64,000 bases of DNA from an uncultured Verrucomicrobiales bacterium (lineage in GTDB: Bacteria > Verrucomicrobiota > Verrucomicrobiia > Verrucomicrobiales > Akkermansiaceae). Each line of letters begins with the position of its first letter. Position 1 is the stretch's first letter. A program made the position numbers and the translations under genes. The stretch covers positions 1 to 64,000 of the forward strand of contig CAMQZC010000005.1 of the NCBI GenBank assembly GCA_947039485.1. Direction: 5' to 3'. Below are positions 17,262 through 25,418 of the stretch, piece by piece. The notes under the pieces are model-generated. The model ran no database searches, was not told the origin of the DNA, and was given only the letters and a program-made list of their open reading frames with translations.

Positions 17262-17690
17262 TTAGAGGGTGACAGTTGCTGGGTTTTGAGCAGTGTGAGG
17301 ATGCTCGGAACCTGCAAATACCTTAAGGCGTACGCACTGAGCGCGACCTTGACGAGTATGAGGAACCATGCCGTGTGTGGCAAGTTCAACAATCTTTTCA
17401 GGGTGCTTCTGGCGAAGCTTAGAAGGAGTAGTTACAACTTGGTTACCTACATAGCCCGTGTAGCGGGTGTAAATCTTTGCACGCTCTTTGTTACCGCTGA
17501 GTGTTACTTTGTCAGCATTGATAACAATTACGTAGTCACCACAGTCGACGTGTGGTGTGAAAATTGTTTTGTCCTTGCCGCGAAGGATGCGAGCTGCTTT
17601 TTCAGCAACTTGGCCGAGCACCTGCTTGGAGGCGTCGATGATGTACCATTTGCGCTCAATGTCCTGGGGCTTGGCAGAGAAGGTTTTCAT
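17262..17690 (-). CDS. rplM: 50S ribosomal protein L13
   Basis: L13 (uL13) is an early assembly protein of the large subunit. The 142-residue product has KWYIIDASKQVLGQVAEKAARILRGKDK, TPHVDCGDYVIVINADKVTLSGNK, YTRYTGYVGN and the conserved GMVPHTRQGR region. It is the first gene of the rplM-rpsI operon. A strong consensus promoter lies about 60 bases upstream. No Shine-Dalgarno sequence is obvious. Confidence 0.98.
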   Translation of the reverse strand: MKTFSAKPQDIERKWYIIDASKQVLGQVAEKAARILRGKDKTIFTPHVDCGDYVIVINADKVTLSGNKERAKIYTRYTGYVGNQVVTTPSKLRQKHPEKIVELATHGMVPHTRQGRAQCVRLKVFAGSEHPHTAQNPATVTL

Positions 17691-17750
17691 ATTTTATTTT
17701 GTGTTTCCAGTTTTGGCTTGTGCCATCGAACCTCTTAGTTCGGGGCAGCT

Positions 17751-17779
17751 AATCTACTCCTATTGGAGTCTTTTGTCAA
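17751..17779 (-). promoter_or_regulatory. Sigma70 promoter of rplM-rpsI
   Basis: On the minus strand a perfect -35 TTGACA and a -10 TAGATT are separated by exactly 17 bases, about 60 bases before the rplM ATG. It is one of the best promoters in the window. Confidence 0.8.
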
Positions 17780-17839
17780 TCGCATTTTACCAAAAGCAGC
17801 ATTTTTTTTTAATTTTGGCTTTATATTATGAAAAAGCGC

Positions 17840-17868
17840 TTGCAATACGCCTTGTCTGACATTACACT
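17840..17868 (+). promoter_or_regulatory. Sigma70 promoter of infA
   Basis: TTGCAA and TACACT are separated by 17 bases, placing transcription start near 17875, about 45 bases before the infA ATG. It is divergent from the rplM promoter. Confidence 0.65.
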
Positions 17869-17921
17869 ATCCACAGCCGCACTGTCGTATTTTAGTCAGC
17901 GCGCAATAACAAATATTCAAG

Positions 17922-18260
17922 ATGGCAACTCCCCCCCCACGCGGCAATAGAACTCCTCAACGCAAGAAATCAAAGAGCCGTGGTAAAGGCGGTGGTGGAC
18001 GTCGTCGCTTCCAACCTTCTGCTCCACGAGCCAAGGATGAGAATGACACAGAGAGCGAAATTGAAATGGAGGGCGTAATCTCTTCAGTGCTCGCTGGTAC
18101 AATGTTCCGAGTCAAGGTGCCTAGCGGTCATGAGTTTCTCGCTCATATCTCTGGCAAGATGCGCAAGCGTTTCATCCGCCTTGTTGTGGGTGACCGTGTG
18201 AAGATTGAGGTCTCTCCTTATGATATGAGCAAGGCTCGTATCACTTTCCGACTTGCTTAA
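17922..18260 (+). CDS. infA: Translation initiation factor IF-1 with basic N-terminal extension
   Basis: IF-1 binds the 30S A site during initiation. Residues about 43-112 form the S1/OB fold with the signature GHEFLAHISGKMRKRFIRLVVGDRVKIEVSPYDMSKARITFRL, which aligns along the whole canonical IF-1 of about 72 residues. Preceding it is an unusual extension of about 40 residues, rich in Pro, Lys, Arg and Gly (RKKSKSRGKGGGGRRR). The only upstream ATG is at 17922 and the frame is open and promoter-proximal, so the extension appears genuinely translated. Its basic, disordered character suggests extra rRNA contact (inference). It is a single gene followed by a terminator. Confidence 0.93.
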   Translation: MATPPPRGNRTPQRKKSKSRGKGGGGRRRFQPSAPRAKDENDTESEIEMEGVISSVLAGTMFRVKVPSGHEFLAHISGKMRKRFIRLVVGDRVKIEVSPYDMSKARITFRLA

Positions 18261-18283
18261 GTTTTTTACTTAACTTTTTTTCG

Positions 18284-18319
18284 ACAGCAGCTGCTCCTTC
18301 TCGGGGTGGCTGTTTTTTT
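18284..18319 (+). terminator. Terminator of infA
   Basis: An imperfect GC-rich hairpin (ACAGC...GCTGT, enclosing CTCC...GGGG) is followed by seven T, 24 bases after the infA stop. Confidence 0.7.
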
Positions 18320-18660
18320 GTCCCCAGTGGGGGGATCGGGGGCTTTGACCATGCTCTGAGCATGGCGGGCGTGTCTTTGGCTTCTCCTTGACGGGCTAGG
18401 GATGGTTGTGAGAAGGATTCTGTCGCGATGATGGGCGCCGATAGTTGCCTGCTGTGCTTCTTGTGGCTCTGAATAAGGGGGGATTGCTCGGCTGGGTGTC
18501 TCTAACAGGCTTTAAGGGCTATCCTGAGGGCAGGAAGGCGGCTCTAGCCGTGTCTCGGATGAGCATCGGCTCTAAGATAGCGTGGGCTGTTACTTCTTGC
18601 CGCGCCAATGTGCTTTGTTTTTTACCCCTTCCTTGGGGCATGGATGTGTTTAGAACGCAA
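18320..18660. other. Gene-poor stretch between infA and the symporter gene
   Basis: About 340 bases between two convergent terminators. The only frame offered (18445-18693, 82 residues) has no family pattern, runs through the symporter terminator and is probably not a gene. I see no repeat, RNA or promoter in it. Confidence 0.5.
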
Positions 18661-18691
18661 AAAGCCGCGCAACCTGAGGCTGCGCGGCTTT
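18661..18691 (-). terminator. Terminator of the galK-symporter operon
   Basis: A perfect 11-bp stem (AAAGCCGCGCA / TGCGCGGCTTT) with a nine-base loop lies 23 bases after the symporter stop. In the minus direction the stem ends in TTTTT. Confidence 0.8.
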
Positions 18692-18714
18692 GAATCTTGT
18701 TCTAATGGGTTCTA

Positions 18715-20949
18715 TTAACCCCAAAAGATGATGTAGAGTACGATGGTGGCAATCACGACGGCGATACCAGCGTATTTTGCTCCCTTGGAGGATTCCATCT
18801 CGACGATGCCTTTGTCCTCAAGGATGATGGCCTTGCCACCACGTGCTGAATGGACAGCTGTGACGATGGCACCAACGAGGATGATGACGATGAAGCAGAT
18901 GGCCATGCGGTTCAAGAAGGGCATCGCGGGGATGAGAATCTTGATAGCGCCGTAGAGAACGACGTTGATGGCGATACCGAGCCAGCCGAAGAATCGAGGG
19001 CACTTATGTACAAAGAAGCCAAAGAGGAAGACGACGAGCGCACCTGGGCTGAGGAAGCCTTGGAATTCTTGGATGTAGCTAAAGATGCTGTCCATGCCTT
19101 CTGCGAGGTAGATAGAGAGACCCAGCGCGATGGCGGAGCAGACCAGTACACCAAGTTTACCAACCTTGACGAGTTCGCTTTGTGAGGCTTGCTCGTTGCG
19201 CATCTTGTTGTAGATGTCCATGGTGAAGAGTGTGGATGCTGAGTTGAGCATGGAGGCGAGGGAGCTGACAACGGCGCCAAAGAGGGCGGCGAGGACGAAC
19301 CATGCCCAGCCTGTGTTAGGCAGCAGTTTGCGCAGCAGCACGGAGAATGCAGAGTCGTAGTCGTAGCCGTTGAGGGGCGCGGAGATGGCGACGCTGGTGT
19401 CGGTTGCTTTTGCGGTGAGGATGACATCATTAATCGCGACGATCTTGGTTGCGAGGTCCGAGGCTACGATGCGACGTGTTTTGTCAAAATCGGTGATGCT
19501 TTCGGGTACGTAGATGCCGTGCTTGCTGATGAGCTCGCCCATGGCTGGTGCCTTGGTGTCGGTGGTGACTAGCAGGAGTGAGAAGTCGGCAAAGAGGCTG
19601 TTAGCCTTGGCTTGCTGCTCGGGGTTGCCTGCTGCTTTGATGTTGCGCGAGATGAGCTCGGCACCACTCAATACGGTTGCGTTGGTCGCATCCGCTGTGT
19701 TGGTGACAAAGTAGTCGGTTGTGACTTTGTAGAGGGGTGTCTTACCGGTTGCCTCCACTTTACTGATTGCTGCGATCGACTTCAGGTTGGCTGTGCTCTG
19801 CATATCTACGTTGTAGAGATTGTAGGCGAGGATGCCGGGGACGAGGACGACGAAGGGAATGAGTAGCTTGAGGGCTGCTGCAAAGACGATACCTTTTTGA
19901 CCCTCGGCGAGGCTCTTTGAGGCGAGGGTGCGCTGCATGATGTATTGGTTGAGACCCCAGTAGAAGAAGTTGGGAATCCAGAGACCAAGGCAGAGTGCTG
20001 TCCATGGGATTTCTGCATCATCAGATGGGCGTACCATGCTCAGTTTGCCACCTGCGGCGTTGGTGCCGGTGATGGCTTCGCCGCCATTGAGGCTCATGAA
20101 ACGGTCGATAGCGCCTGCATCCTTGAGACTTTCAACGGTGACGTTGGATGTGGCAGAGGCTGTTTTGATGAGCTCATGAGGGTCGGCGAGGGCGAGTGCG
20201 TCAAGGGCGAACCATGCGACGACACCACCACCAAAAATGAGGGCTGCCCCCCAGATGAGGTCGGTCCATGCGCAGGCCTTGAGTCCACCTACAAAGACGT
20301 AGACGGTCGCGGAGGCTGCGATGATGCAGCAGCTTGTGGGCATGCTGAGATCAAAGTAGCCAGAAACAACTTTAGCACCTGCGTAGATGACACCTGCTGT
20401 AGGGACGCCGACGAGGATGATGAGGTTGGAGATGGCCATGATGCTGCGTGCTTTGCCATCGTAGCGTTCTTCTAGGAACTGTGGGATGGTGAAGACGCCG
20501 CGCTTGAGTAGCATGGGCAGGAAGCTGAATGCAACAATGACGAGGGTGATGGCGGCGAGCCATTCGTAGCCTGCAATGGCGAGGCCTACCCAGTTGGCGG
20601 CTTTGCCGCTCATGCCGACGAATTGCTCAGTGGAGATGTTGGCTGCGATGAGGGAAAAGCCTACGAGCCACCAGCTCAGGCCGCGACCTGCGAGGAAGTA
20701 GTCGGCTGCGCCGTTTGCTTTTTTATCTTCATCGCTTTCGGTGGGGTCATTGGCCTTCCAGATGCCAAGTGCGATGACGCCGACAACGACGATGCAAAAG
20801 ACGATCATTTCCCAGGTGGCGAGTTTGACGGACTCGACTGCGACAGGGGCTTGGGCAGCTAGGGTTTCGATGGCTCCACCATCGGTCTGCGCGGCGGCTC
20901 CGAGGGAGAGGAGTGCGAGGCAGCAGGGTATGCTAAGGATTGGTTTCAT
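18715..20949 (-). CDS. Sodium:solute symporter (SGLT type), probable galactose/glucose importer
   Basis: A 744-residue inner-membrane SSS-family transporter. It begins with a signal-like hydrophobic segment (residues 1-20) before the usual first SGLT helix. The family core is clear: YFLAGRGLSWWLVGFSLIAANISTEQFVGMSG, GVFTIPQFLEERY, GLKACAWTDLIWG, WIPNFFYWGLNQYIMQRTLA and SSLASMLNSASTLFTMDIY, the last being the helix that contributes Na+ ligands. Between about residues 380 and 530 there is a hydrophilic insertion of about 150 residues, which makes it much longer than vSGLT (543). galK lies 21 bases upstream on the same strand, so galactose or another aldohexose is the likely substrate (inference from context). 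Confidence 0.88.
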   Translation of the reverse strand: MKPILSIPCCLALLSLGAAAQTDGGAIETLAAQAPVAVESVKLATWEMIVFCIVVVGVIALGIWKANDPTESDEDKKANGAADYFLAGRGLSWWLVGFSLIAANISTEQFVGMSGKAANWVGLAIAGYEWLAAITLVIVAFSFLPMLLKRGVFTIPQFLEERYDGKARSIMAISNLIILVGVPTAGVIYAGAKVVSGYFDLSMPTSCCIIAASATVYVFVGGLKACAWTDLIWGAALIFGGGVVAWFALDALALADPHELIKTASATSNVTVESLKDAGAIDRFMSLNGGEAITGTNAAGGKLSMVRPSDDAEIPWTALCLGLWIPNFFYWGLNQYIMQRTLASKSLAEGQKGIVFAAALKLLIPFVVLVPGILAYNLYNVDMQSTANLKSIAAISKVEATGKTPLYKVTTDYFVTNTADATNATVLSGAELISRNIKAAGNPEQQAKANSLFADFSLLLVTTDTKAPAMGELISKHGIYVPESITDFDKTRRIVASDLATKIVAINDVILTAKATDTSVAISAPLNGYDYDSAFSVLLRKLLPNTGWAWFVLAALFGAVVSSLASMLNSASTLFTMDIYNKMRNEQASQSELVKVGKLGVLVCSAIALGLSIYLAEGMDSIFSYIQEFQGFLSPGALVVFLFGFFVHKCPRFFGWLGIAINVVLYGAIKILIPAMPFLNRMAICFIVIILVGAIVTAVHSARGGKAIILEDKGIVEMESSKGAKYAGIAVVIATIVLYIIFWG

Positions 20950-20970
20950 GGGGTTATGTTTTGGGGAGGG

Positions 20971-22149
20971 TTAGGCTTGAAAGATGACGCGTGCTCCTGC
21001 ACCCGCTCGTGTGATGAGGTAGGAGGTCTCGATGCCGAGGGCTTGGCGGTAGTCCTCGATGATTTCTTTGGCGACTTGCTCGACGTCGTTGCTCTTGACG
21101 AGGGCGACGATGCTGCCGCCAAATCCACCACCTGTCATGCGGGCTCCGTAGATGGAGGCTGCCATGGGGATGGTGTCGCAGAGGGTGACGAGGGTGTCGA
21201 CCTCGGCGCAGGAGACTTCAAAGTCATCCCTGAGGGATGCGTGTGAGCCGCGCATGGCGATTCCCGCGCTTTCCCAGTCGCTCTTGGCGACGGCTTGTGC
21301 GAAGCTGTGTACGCGTGCGTTTTCTCCGACGACATGGCGTGCGCGGATGTAGCTGAGTTTGCCGAGCTTTTCCTTGTTGGCCTTGAGCATGTCGATGTTT
21401 GCTTCGCGCAGGGACTCGATTCCAAGTACGCTGCAGGCGTCTTCGCAGTTTTTGCGGCGAGCGGCGTAGCCTCCATCAGCGAGGGAGTGCTTGACAGCGG
21501 AGTCGATGACAAGTACGCTGATGCTGGGGTCGGTCATGGGGATGAGCTTGTAGCTGAGGTCCTTGCAGTCGAGCATGATGGCGTTGTCCTCGATGCCGTT
21601 GGCTGAGATGAACTGATCCATGATGCCGCAGGGGACGTTGGCAAATTGATGCTCGGTGGCTTGTCCCATGAGGGCGCATTCTGTGGGCGTGATTTCGATG
21701 CCGCAGAAGGCTGCAAGTGCTGTGCCAACGGCCATCTCAAAGGCTGCGCTAGAGGAGAGGCCTCCTCCGCGGGGGACGTTGGAGTCGATGAGCATGTCAA
21801 CGGCTGGGATGACGGCACCGCGCTGCTCAAGCATGTAGATCATACCGCGCACGTAGTTACTCCAGAAGGGGCATCCTTTCTTCGATGCTTCCTCGATAGG
21901 TATTTCGATGATGGGGTCTCCAAGTCCACCAATCCAGCGATGCTTGCCAGTGGGGGAGGGGGCTATAGCGACGACGTTGACGTTGTTGAGCGCCATGGGT
22001 AGCACAAAGCCGTTGTTGTAGTCGGTGTGATCCCCGATGAGGTTGACACGTCCGGGGGCTGCTGCAATGACAGTAGGCGAGTGCCCAAAGTATTGTTCGA
22101 AGTAAGGGCTAATTGTATCTACGTTAATTTCGCGTTCCTCTAAATCCAT
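20971..22149 (-). CDS. galK: Galactokinase
   Basis: GalK phosphorylates galactose at C1 to enter the Leloir pathway. The 392-residue GHMP kinase shows the galactokinase signature APGRVNLIGDHTDYNNGFVLPMAL, the ATP loop GGGLSSSAAFEMAVG, the catalytic Asp region CGIMDQF and C-terminal MTGGGFGGSIVALV. Length and motif order are standard. It is first in a two-gene unit with a sodium/sugar symporter, so import and phosphorylation are coupled. galT and galE are not in the window. For a mucin- or glycan-feeding relative of Akkermansia this pair fits use of liberated galactose (inference). Confidence 0.95.
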   Translation of the reverse strand: MDLEEREINVDTISPYFEQYFGHSPTVIAAAPGRVNLIGDHTDYNNGFVLPMALNNVNVVAIAPSPTGKHRWIGGLGDPIIEIPIEEASKKGCPFWSNYVRGMIYMLEQRGAVIPAVDMLIDSNVPRGGGLSSSAAFEMAVGTALAAFCGIEITPTECALMGQATEHQFANVPCGIMDQFISANGIEDNAIMLDCKDLSYKLIPMTDPSISVLVIDSAVKHSLADGGYAARRKNCEDACSVLGIESLREANIDMLKANKEKLGKLSYIRARHVVGENARVHSFAQAVAKSDWESAGIAMRGSHASLRDDFEVSCAEVDTLVTLCDTIPMAASIYGARMTGGGFGGSIVALVKSNDVEQVAKEIIEDYRQALGIETSYLITRAGAGARVIFQA

Positions 22150-22289
22150 AGTGAATTATTATTAACATAATCGAGCTGGCTTGTAAATCATGAAGTTGCC
22201 AGCGGCTCTAAATTTGCCTATGTGGGCCGCGCAGATCTCCATATCACGCTGCTTGGTCTATGTGGAGTGGGCTAGCTTTGCGCGATTGA

Positions 22290-22940
22290 TTAATCTCTAC
22301 CTAGGAGGCTGCGAGTCTCCTCGATGGTCTTGCGCGCGTACTCGTCTTTGCTGTAGATGACGGGGGCGGGTGTGTTGTAGCGGCGGCTTTCGATGTAGCT
22401 GCTTTGGTCCTCTCGGCTGAAGCGGCTGCCATGCGTGGCAAACTCCCCGTGGAATCCATCGACGATTTTGCCTTGCATGGAGGAGTCCTTGCGCTCAATC
22501 TGGTGCTCGCTCTGTGTGATGCCCTTGCCCTCCTTGAGAAAGTCGGGTATCTGGTCCTTGGTGAAGGCGCTTTTTTTGCTGCCTTCGAAGCGCTTGTTGA
22601 AGGGCGCGGTCTTGTCCCCTGTGTCAAAGCGCTTGCTGGCGAGTCCTGATGCGATCCCTGTGTCAAAGCTTTTGCGCTCGACCTCGTTGTCAAGGCGGCG
22701 CGCATCGTCGAGTTTCTTTTGGAAGGGGCTCACCTTGCGAGAGTGCGCTACTGGGACGCCGTCTTTGTTGCGCTTTTCATCAAAGGAGGAGGCAAAGCGC
22801 TGCTCAAGGCTTGTCTCCTGCCCAGGTGCACGGCCCTTGACCTCAAAGCCGAGATCGTCATAGACCTTGCGCTTTGAGCTGCAGGAGAGCAGGAGGCTCG
22901 CTATGAGGGTGAGGCTGAGGCTGAGGTATGTGGGGCTCAT
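22290..22940 (-). CDS. Lipoprotein with repeated F-x-K-R-F-like motifs, unknown
   Basis: A 216-residue protein with a type II signal peptide (IASLLLSCSSKRK, lipobox LLSC at about residues 17-20), so it should be processed by Lgt and LspA and anchored in a membrane. The mature part is very hydrophilic and likely disordered, and contains recurring short phrases (LEQRFASSF, SPFQKKL, KSFDTG, KRFDTG, FNKRFEGSKKSAF). No catalytic motif is seen. It has a solitary position between galK and the rpsP terminator. The regular F/K/R phrases suggest a short linear binding repeat, but function is unknown. Confidence 0.65.
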   Translation of the reverse strand: MSPTYLSLSLTLIASLLLSCSSKRKVYDDLGFEVKGRAPGQETSLEQRFASSFDEKRNKDGVPVAHSRKVSPFQKKLDDARRLDNEVERKSFDTGIASGLASKRFDTGDKTAPFNKRFEGSKKSAFTKDQIPDFLKEGKGITQSEHQIERKDSSMQGKIVDGFHGEFATHGSRFSREDQSSYIESRRYNTPAPVIYSKDEYARKTIEETRSLLGRD

Positions 22941-23015
22941 AACTTGGTTAGAATGTTACTCTAGCTGATAGCTTTGATGAGGTCAAGTTGATTCGCTCCC
23001 AATTGGGCTAAAAGA

Positions 23016-23045
23016 AATGCACCCAAGCCGAAGCTGGGGTGCATT
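23016..23045 (-). terminator. Terminator of rpsP
   Basis: AATGCACCC...GGGTGCATT inverted repeat extended by AGC/GCT with one mismatch, about 47 bases past the rpsP stop. Confidence 0.65.
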
Positions 23046-23092
23046 AAACAACCAAATAAAAGGTTTCTTTTTCTTAAGAGGTGCTGCTAGGC

Positions 23093-23335
23093 TTAGGCCT
23101 TAGCGCGTTCCTTCTTAATGATGGAGGCCACTGTCTCGGATGGCTGGGCGCCATTGCCAATCCACTTGTCAACCTTAGTGAGGTCGATTGTGTAGTTTAC
23201 ACCTTCGAGCATTGGGTTGTAAGTACCGAGTTGCTCGATGTATGCACCGTCGCGGCGTGCGCGGCTATCGACGGCTACGATCTTGTAGTAAGGACGGTCC
23301 TTGGACCCTTGGCGGTTGAGACGGAGTGCTACCAT
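23093..23335 (-). CDS. rpsP: 30S ribosomal protein S16
   Basis: S16 (bS16) is an essential assembly protein of the small subunit. The 80-residue product shows [40 protein letters not shown] and a short C-terminus. It is solitary here, without the rimM-trmD-rplS neighbours usual in proteobacteria. It has a strong promoter about 140 bases upstream (23473-23501), giving a long leader with two hairpins. Confidence 0.97.
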   Translation of the reverse strand: MVALRLNRQGSKDRPYYKIVAVDSRARRDGAYIEQLGTYNPMLEGVNYTIDLTKVDKWIGNGAQPSETVASIIKKERAKA

Positions 23336-23404
23336 ATAATTGTTTTTGTTCTAAGCTGTTGGTTGTCAACGCCTGAGCCTCTAATTGCCTGCATGTTCGG
23401 GTTA

Positions 23405-23449
23405 GTTAACTCGTGTTTGCTAGCAAGTTAACCTGCGCTTTCGTGCAGG
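23405..23449 (-). promoter_or_regulatory. Hairpin-bearing 5' leader of rpsP
   Basis: In the predicted rpsP leader two inverted repeats lie back to back: GTTAAC...GTTAAC around an AT-rich loop with internal pairing, and CCTGCGC...GTGCAGG. No known ribosomal-protein leader motif was recognised. Structured leaders often bind the encoded protein, so autogenous control is possible but unproven. Confidence 0.35.
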
Positions 23450-23472
23450 TCAGGCCGCATGGCGGGGGCGAC

Positions 23473-23501
23473 AATATGCCATAATGAAGCGGAATTGTCA
23501 A
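23473..23501 (-). promoter_or_regulatory. Sigma70 promoter of rpsP
   Basis: On the minus strand TTGACA and CATATT are separated by 17 bases. The predicted start is near 23466, leaving a leader of about 130 bases. Confidence 0.7.
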
Positions 23502-23601
23502 GCATAAAGAGGGATTTTGTGATTAACTTTTTTTGTGAGGGGGCGACAGGGGCTCTCAATCGCCTTTACCCGCGACTCTCTTTCTGTTAAGATGCAGCCA
23601 T

Positions 23602-24375
23602 ATGAAGAAGCTCCTCTACCTCAGCTTGGCTTTGGTCCTCTGCGCATGCTCCAGCGCAAAACCTCAAACACGCAGCCCCTTGCCCAGTATTAATTACGCT
23701 GCTCTGGGGGATCGAATTTGGGCTAATGAGTGCGCGGGCTCCGTCTCTGGCCTCGTGAGTTGGAATGCTGGTGAGGCGTTCCCCTCCTTGGGGATAGGGC
23801 ATTTTATTTGGTTCCCTGCTGGCGTTGATGCACCCTTTGCCGAGAGCTTCCCCAGCTTTGTAATCTATGCAAGACGCGCTGGTCTGAGCGTGCCTACTTA
23901 CTTTAACGGCTCTGCCCCATGGACCAATAAGTCCGCTTATCTAGCCGATCGCAGTGGCAAGGCGGATCAGATGCGAGAGTGGCTCGCCTCCAATATCCCT
24001 GTTCAGACCGCATTTGTTGTCGCGCGCAGCCGATCCTCGCTGCCAAAGATGCTTGTGCATACGCAGCAGAGGCAGGATGTGGATGCGCGCTTCCGCGCGC
24101 TTGCGGCTAGCACACAGGGTATGTATTGCCTTGTGGACTACGTGAACTTCAAGGGTGAGGGCATTAAGCCTAGTGAGCGCTATCAGGGGGAGGGCTGGGG
24201 TCTGCTGCAGGTGCTTGAGCAGATGCGTGGTCGCCCCAGTGGTCGAGCTGCCTGTGCTGAGTTCTCCCGAGCCGCTGCTGCGGTGCTCAGCCGTCGTGTC
24301 GATAATGCGCCCCCAGCGCGTGGAGAGCGTCGCTGGCTGGCTGGCTGGCTCAACCGCTGCAAGACTTACCGCTAA
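23602..24375 (+). CDS. Conserved lipoprotein, possibly glycan-active
   Basis: A 257-residue protein with a type II signal peptide (LYLSLALVLCACSS). The mature part contains a striking motif pair, NECAGSVSGLVSWNAGEAFPSLGIGHFIWFP and later NFKGEG......YQGEGWGLLQVL. I recall uncharacterised Gram-negative proteins with this combination; the Trp/Glu/Gly arrangement recalls lysozyme-like folds, but I cannot assign an enzyme. It is anchored in a membrane through its lipidated Cys. Ten bases separate its stop from the dihydrouridine synthase gene, so the two are probably co-transcribed. The ATG at 23602 directly precedes the signal peptide. Confidence 0.7.
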   Translation: MKKLLYLSLALVLCACSSAKPQTRSPLPSINYAALGDRIWANECAGSVSGLVSWNAGEAFPSLGIGHFIWFPAGVDAPFAESFPSFVIYARRAGLSVPTYFNGSAPWTNKSAYLADRSGKADQMREWLASNIPVQTAFVVARSRSSLPKMLVHTQQRQDVDARFRALAASTQGMYCLVDYVNFKGEGIKPSERYQGEGWGLLQVLEQMRGRPSGRAACAEFSRAAAAVLSRRVDNAPPARGERRWLAGWLNRCKTYR

Positions 24376-24385
24376 AAGATTATTA

Positions 24386-25372
24386 ATGATGAGCACTGCT
24401 TTAGCGTTTTTTGACGAGGGCCAATTCCCCCTCTACCTCGCACCGATGGCTGGTGTGACTGATCCTATTTTTCGCTCGCTCTGCAAGGAGATGGGTGCGG
24501 ATGTGATGGTGACTGAGTTTGTCTCCTCTGTGGGGGTGATCAAGGCTTGGGATCGTAACCGTCGCTACGTGCAGTTCATCGATGAGCATCGTCCCTTGGG
24601 CGTTCAGATTTTTGGCAGCTCGCCAGAGTACATGGCGGCTGCTGCACGCATTATTTGGGATGAGATGCGCCCTAGCTTCATAGATATCAACGCCGGATGC
24701 CCTGTGCCCAAGGTGGTTGGTAAGAATGGCGGCTCATCCCTGCTGCGCGATTTACCGCTGCTCAACAGCATCACCTCAGCCGTGGTCGCAGAGATGGGCA
24801 GCGACTGTCCCGTAACTGCCAAGATACGCATCGGCTGGAGTCCGGATAGTATCAATGCAATCGACTGCTGCCATGGTCTGGTGGATTCAGGCGTTGCGGC
24901 GATTGCCATTCATGGACGCACGCGCTCTCAGCAGTATGGTGGGCAGGCCAACTGGGATATCATCCGCGAATGTGCCCTTGCCTGCCCGAGTGTGCCTATC
25001 ATCGGCAATGGCGATATTGCCAGCCCTGAGGATGTGCGACGCATTAAGGAGGAGGGCATCATCCGTGGTGTGATGATTGGACGTGCCGCGATGAATGCGC
25101 CTTGGATATTCTCCCAGTGCAAGAGCTATCTTGAGACAGGCACGATCCCAGAGTCCCCCAGTCCGCAAGCGCGAGTGGAGCTGATGATTCGTCACACGCG
25201 CCTCGCGCTAGATAGCCTGCATTACGGCAGCGATATCGCCACCATGCGTGCGATGCGCTCGCGCCTGCTAGCCTATGCCAAGGGCATCCCCGGGGCGAAG
25301 CCGCTGCGTGTTCAGCTCGCGCGTGTCGAGAGTCTTGAGCAGCTGCAGGAGATACTGAGCCCCCTGCGTTGA
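24386..25372 (+). CDS. dus: tRNA-dihydrouridine synthase
   Basis: An FMN-dependent reductase that converts uridine to dihydrouridine in tRNA D-loops. The TIM-barrel starts APMAGVTDPIFRSLCKEMGADVMVTEFVS, carries the catalytic Cys in DINAGCPVPKVVGKNGGSSLL, the VTAKIRIGW strand, AIHGRTRSQQYGG (general region of tRNA/FMN contact) and the phosphate-binding IGNGDIASPEDV followed by GVMIGRAAMNAPWIF. It is closest to the DusB group by overall look. The ORF track starts at 24155 inside the previous gene; the tandem ATGs at 24386/24389 give the normal start (328 residues). Confidence 0.93.
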   Translation: MMSTALAFFDEGQFPLYLAPMAGVTDPIFRSLCKEMGADVMVTEFVSSVGVIKAWDRNRRYVQFIDEHRPLGVQIFGSSPEYMAAAARIIWDEMRPSFIDINAGCPVPKVVGKNGGSSLLRDLPLLNSITSAVVAEMGSDCPVTAKIRIGWSPDSINAIDCCHGLVDSGVAAIAIHGRTRSQQYGGQANWDIIRECALACPSVPIIGNGDIASPEDVRRIKEEGIIRGVMIGRAAMNAPWIFSQCKSYLETGTIPESPSPQARVELMIRHTRLALDSLHYGSDIATMRAMRSRLLAYAKGIPGAKPLRVQLARVESLEQLQEILSPLR

Positions 25373-25418
25373 TTTTTCTCTCTTTTTTATCGATTCTCTT
25401 TTTACTTTTTACTTTTTT

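Noticed and set aside
18445-18693. 82-residue frame after infA
   Set aside because: No family pattern, and it ends inside the symporter terminator hairpin.
24155-24385. Long N-terminal extension of the dihydrouridine synthase in the ORF track
   Set aside because: It runs out of frame through the preceding lipoprotein gene; the ATG pair at 24386 gives the standard start.
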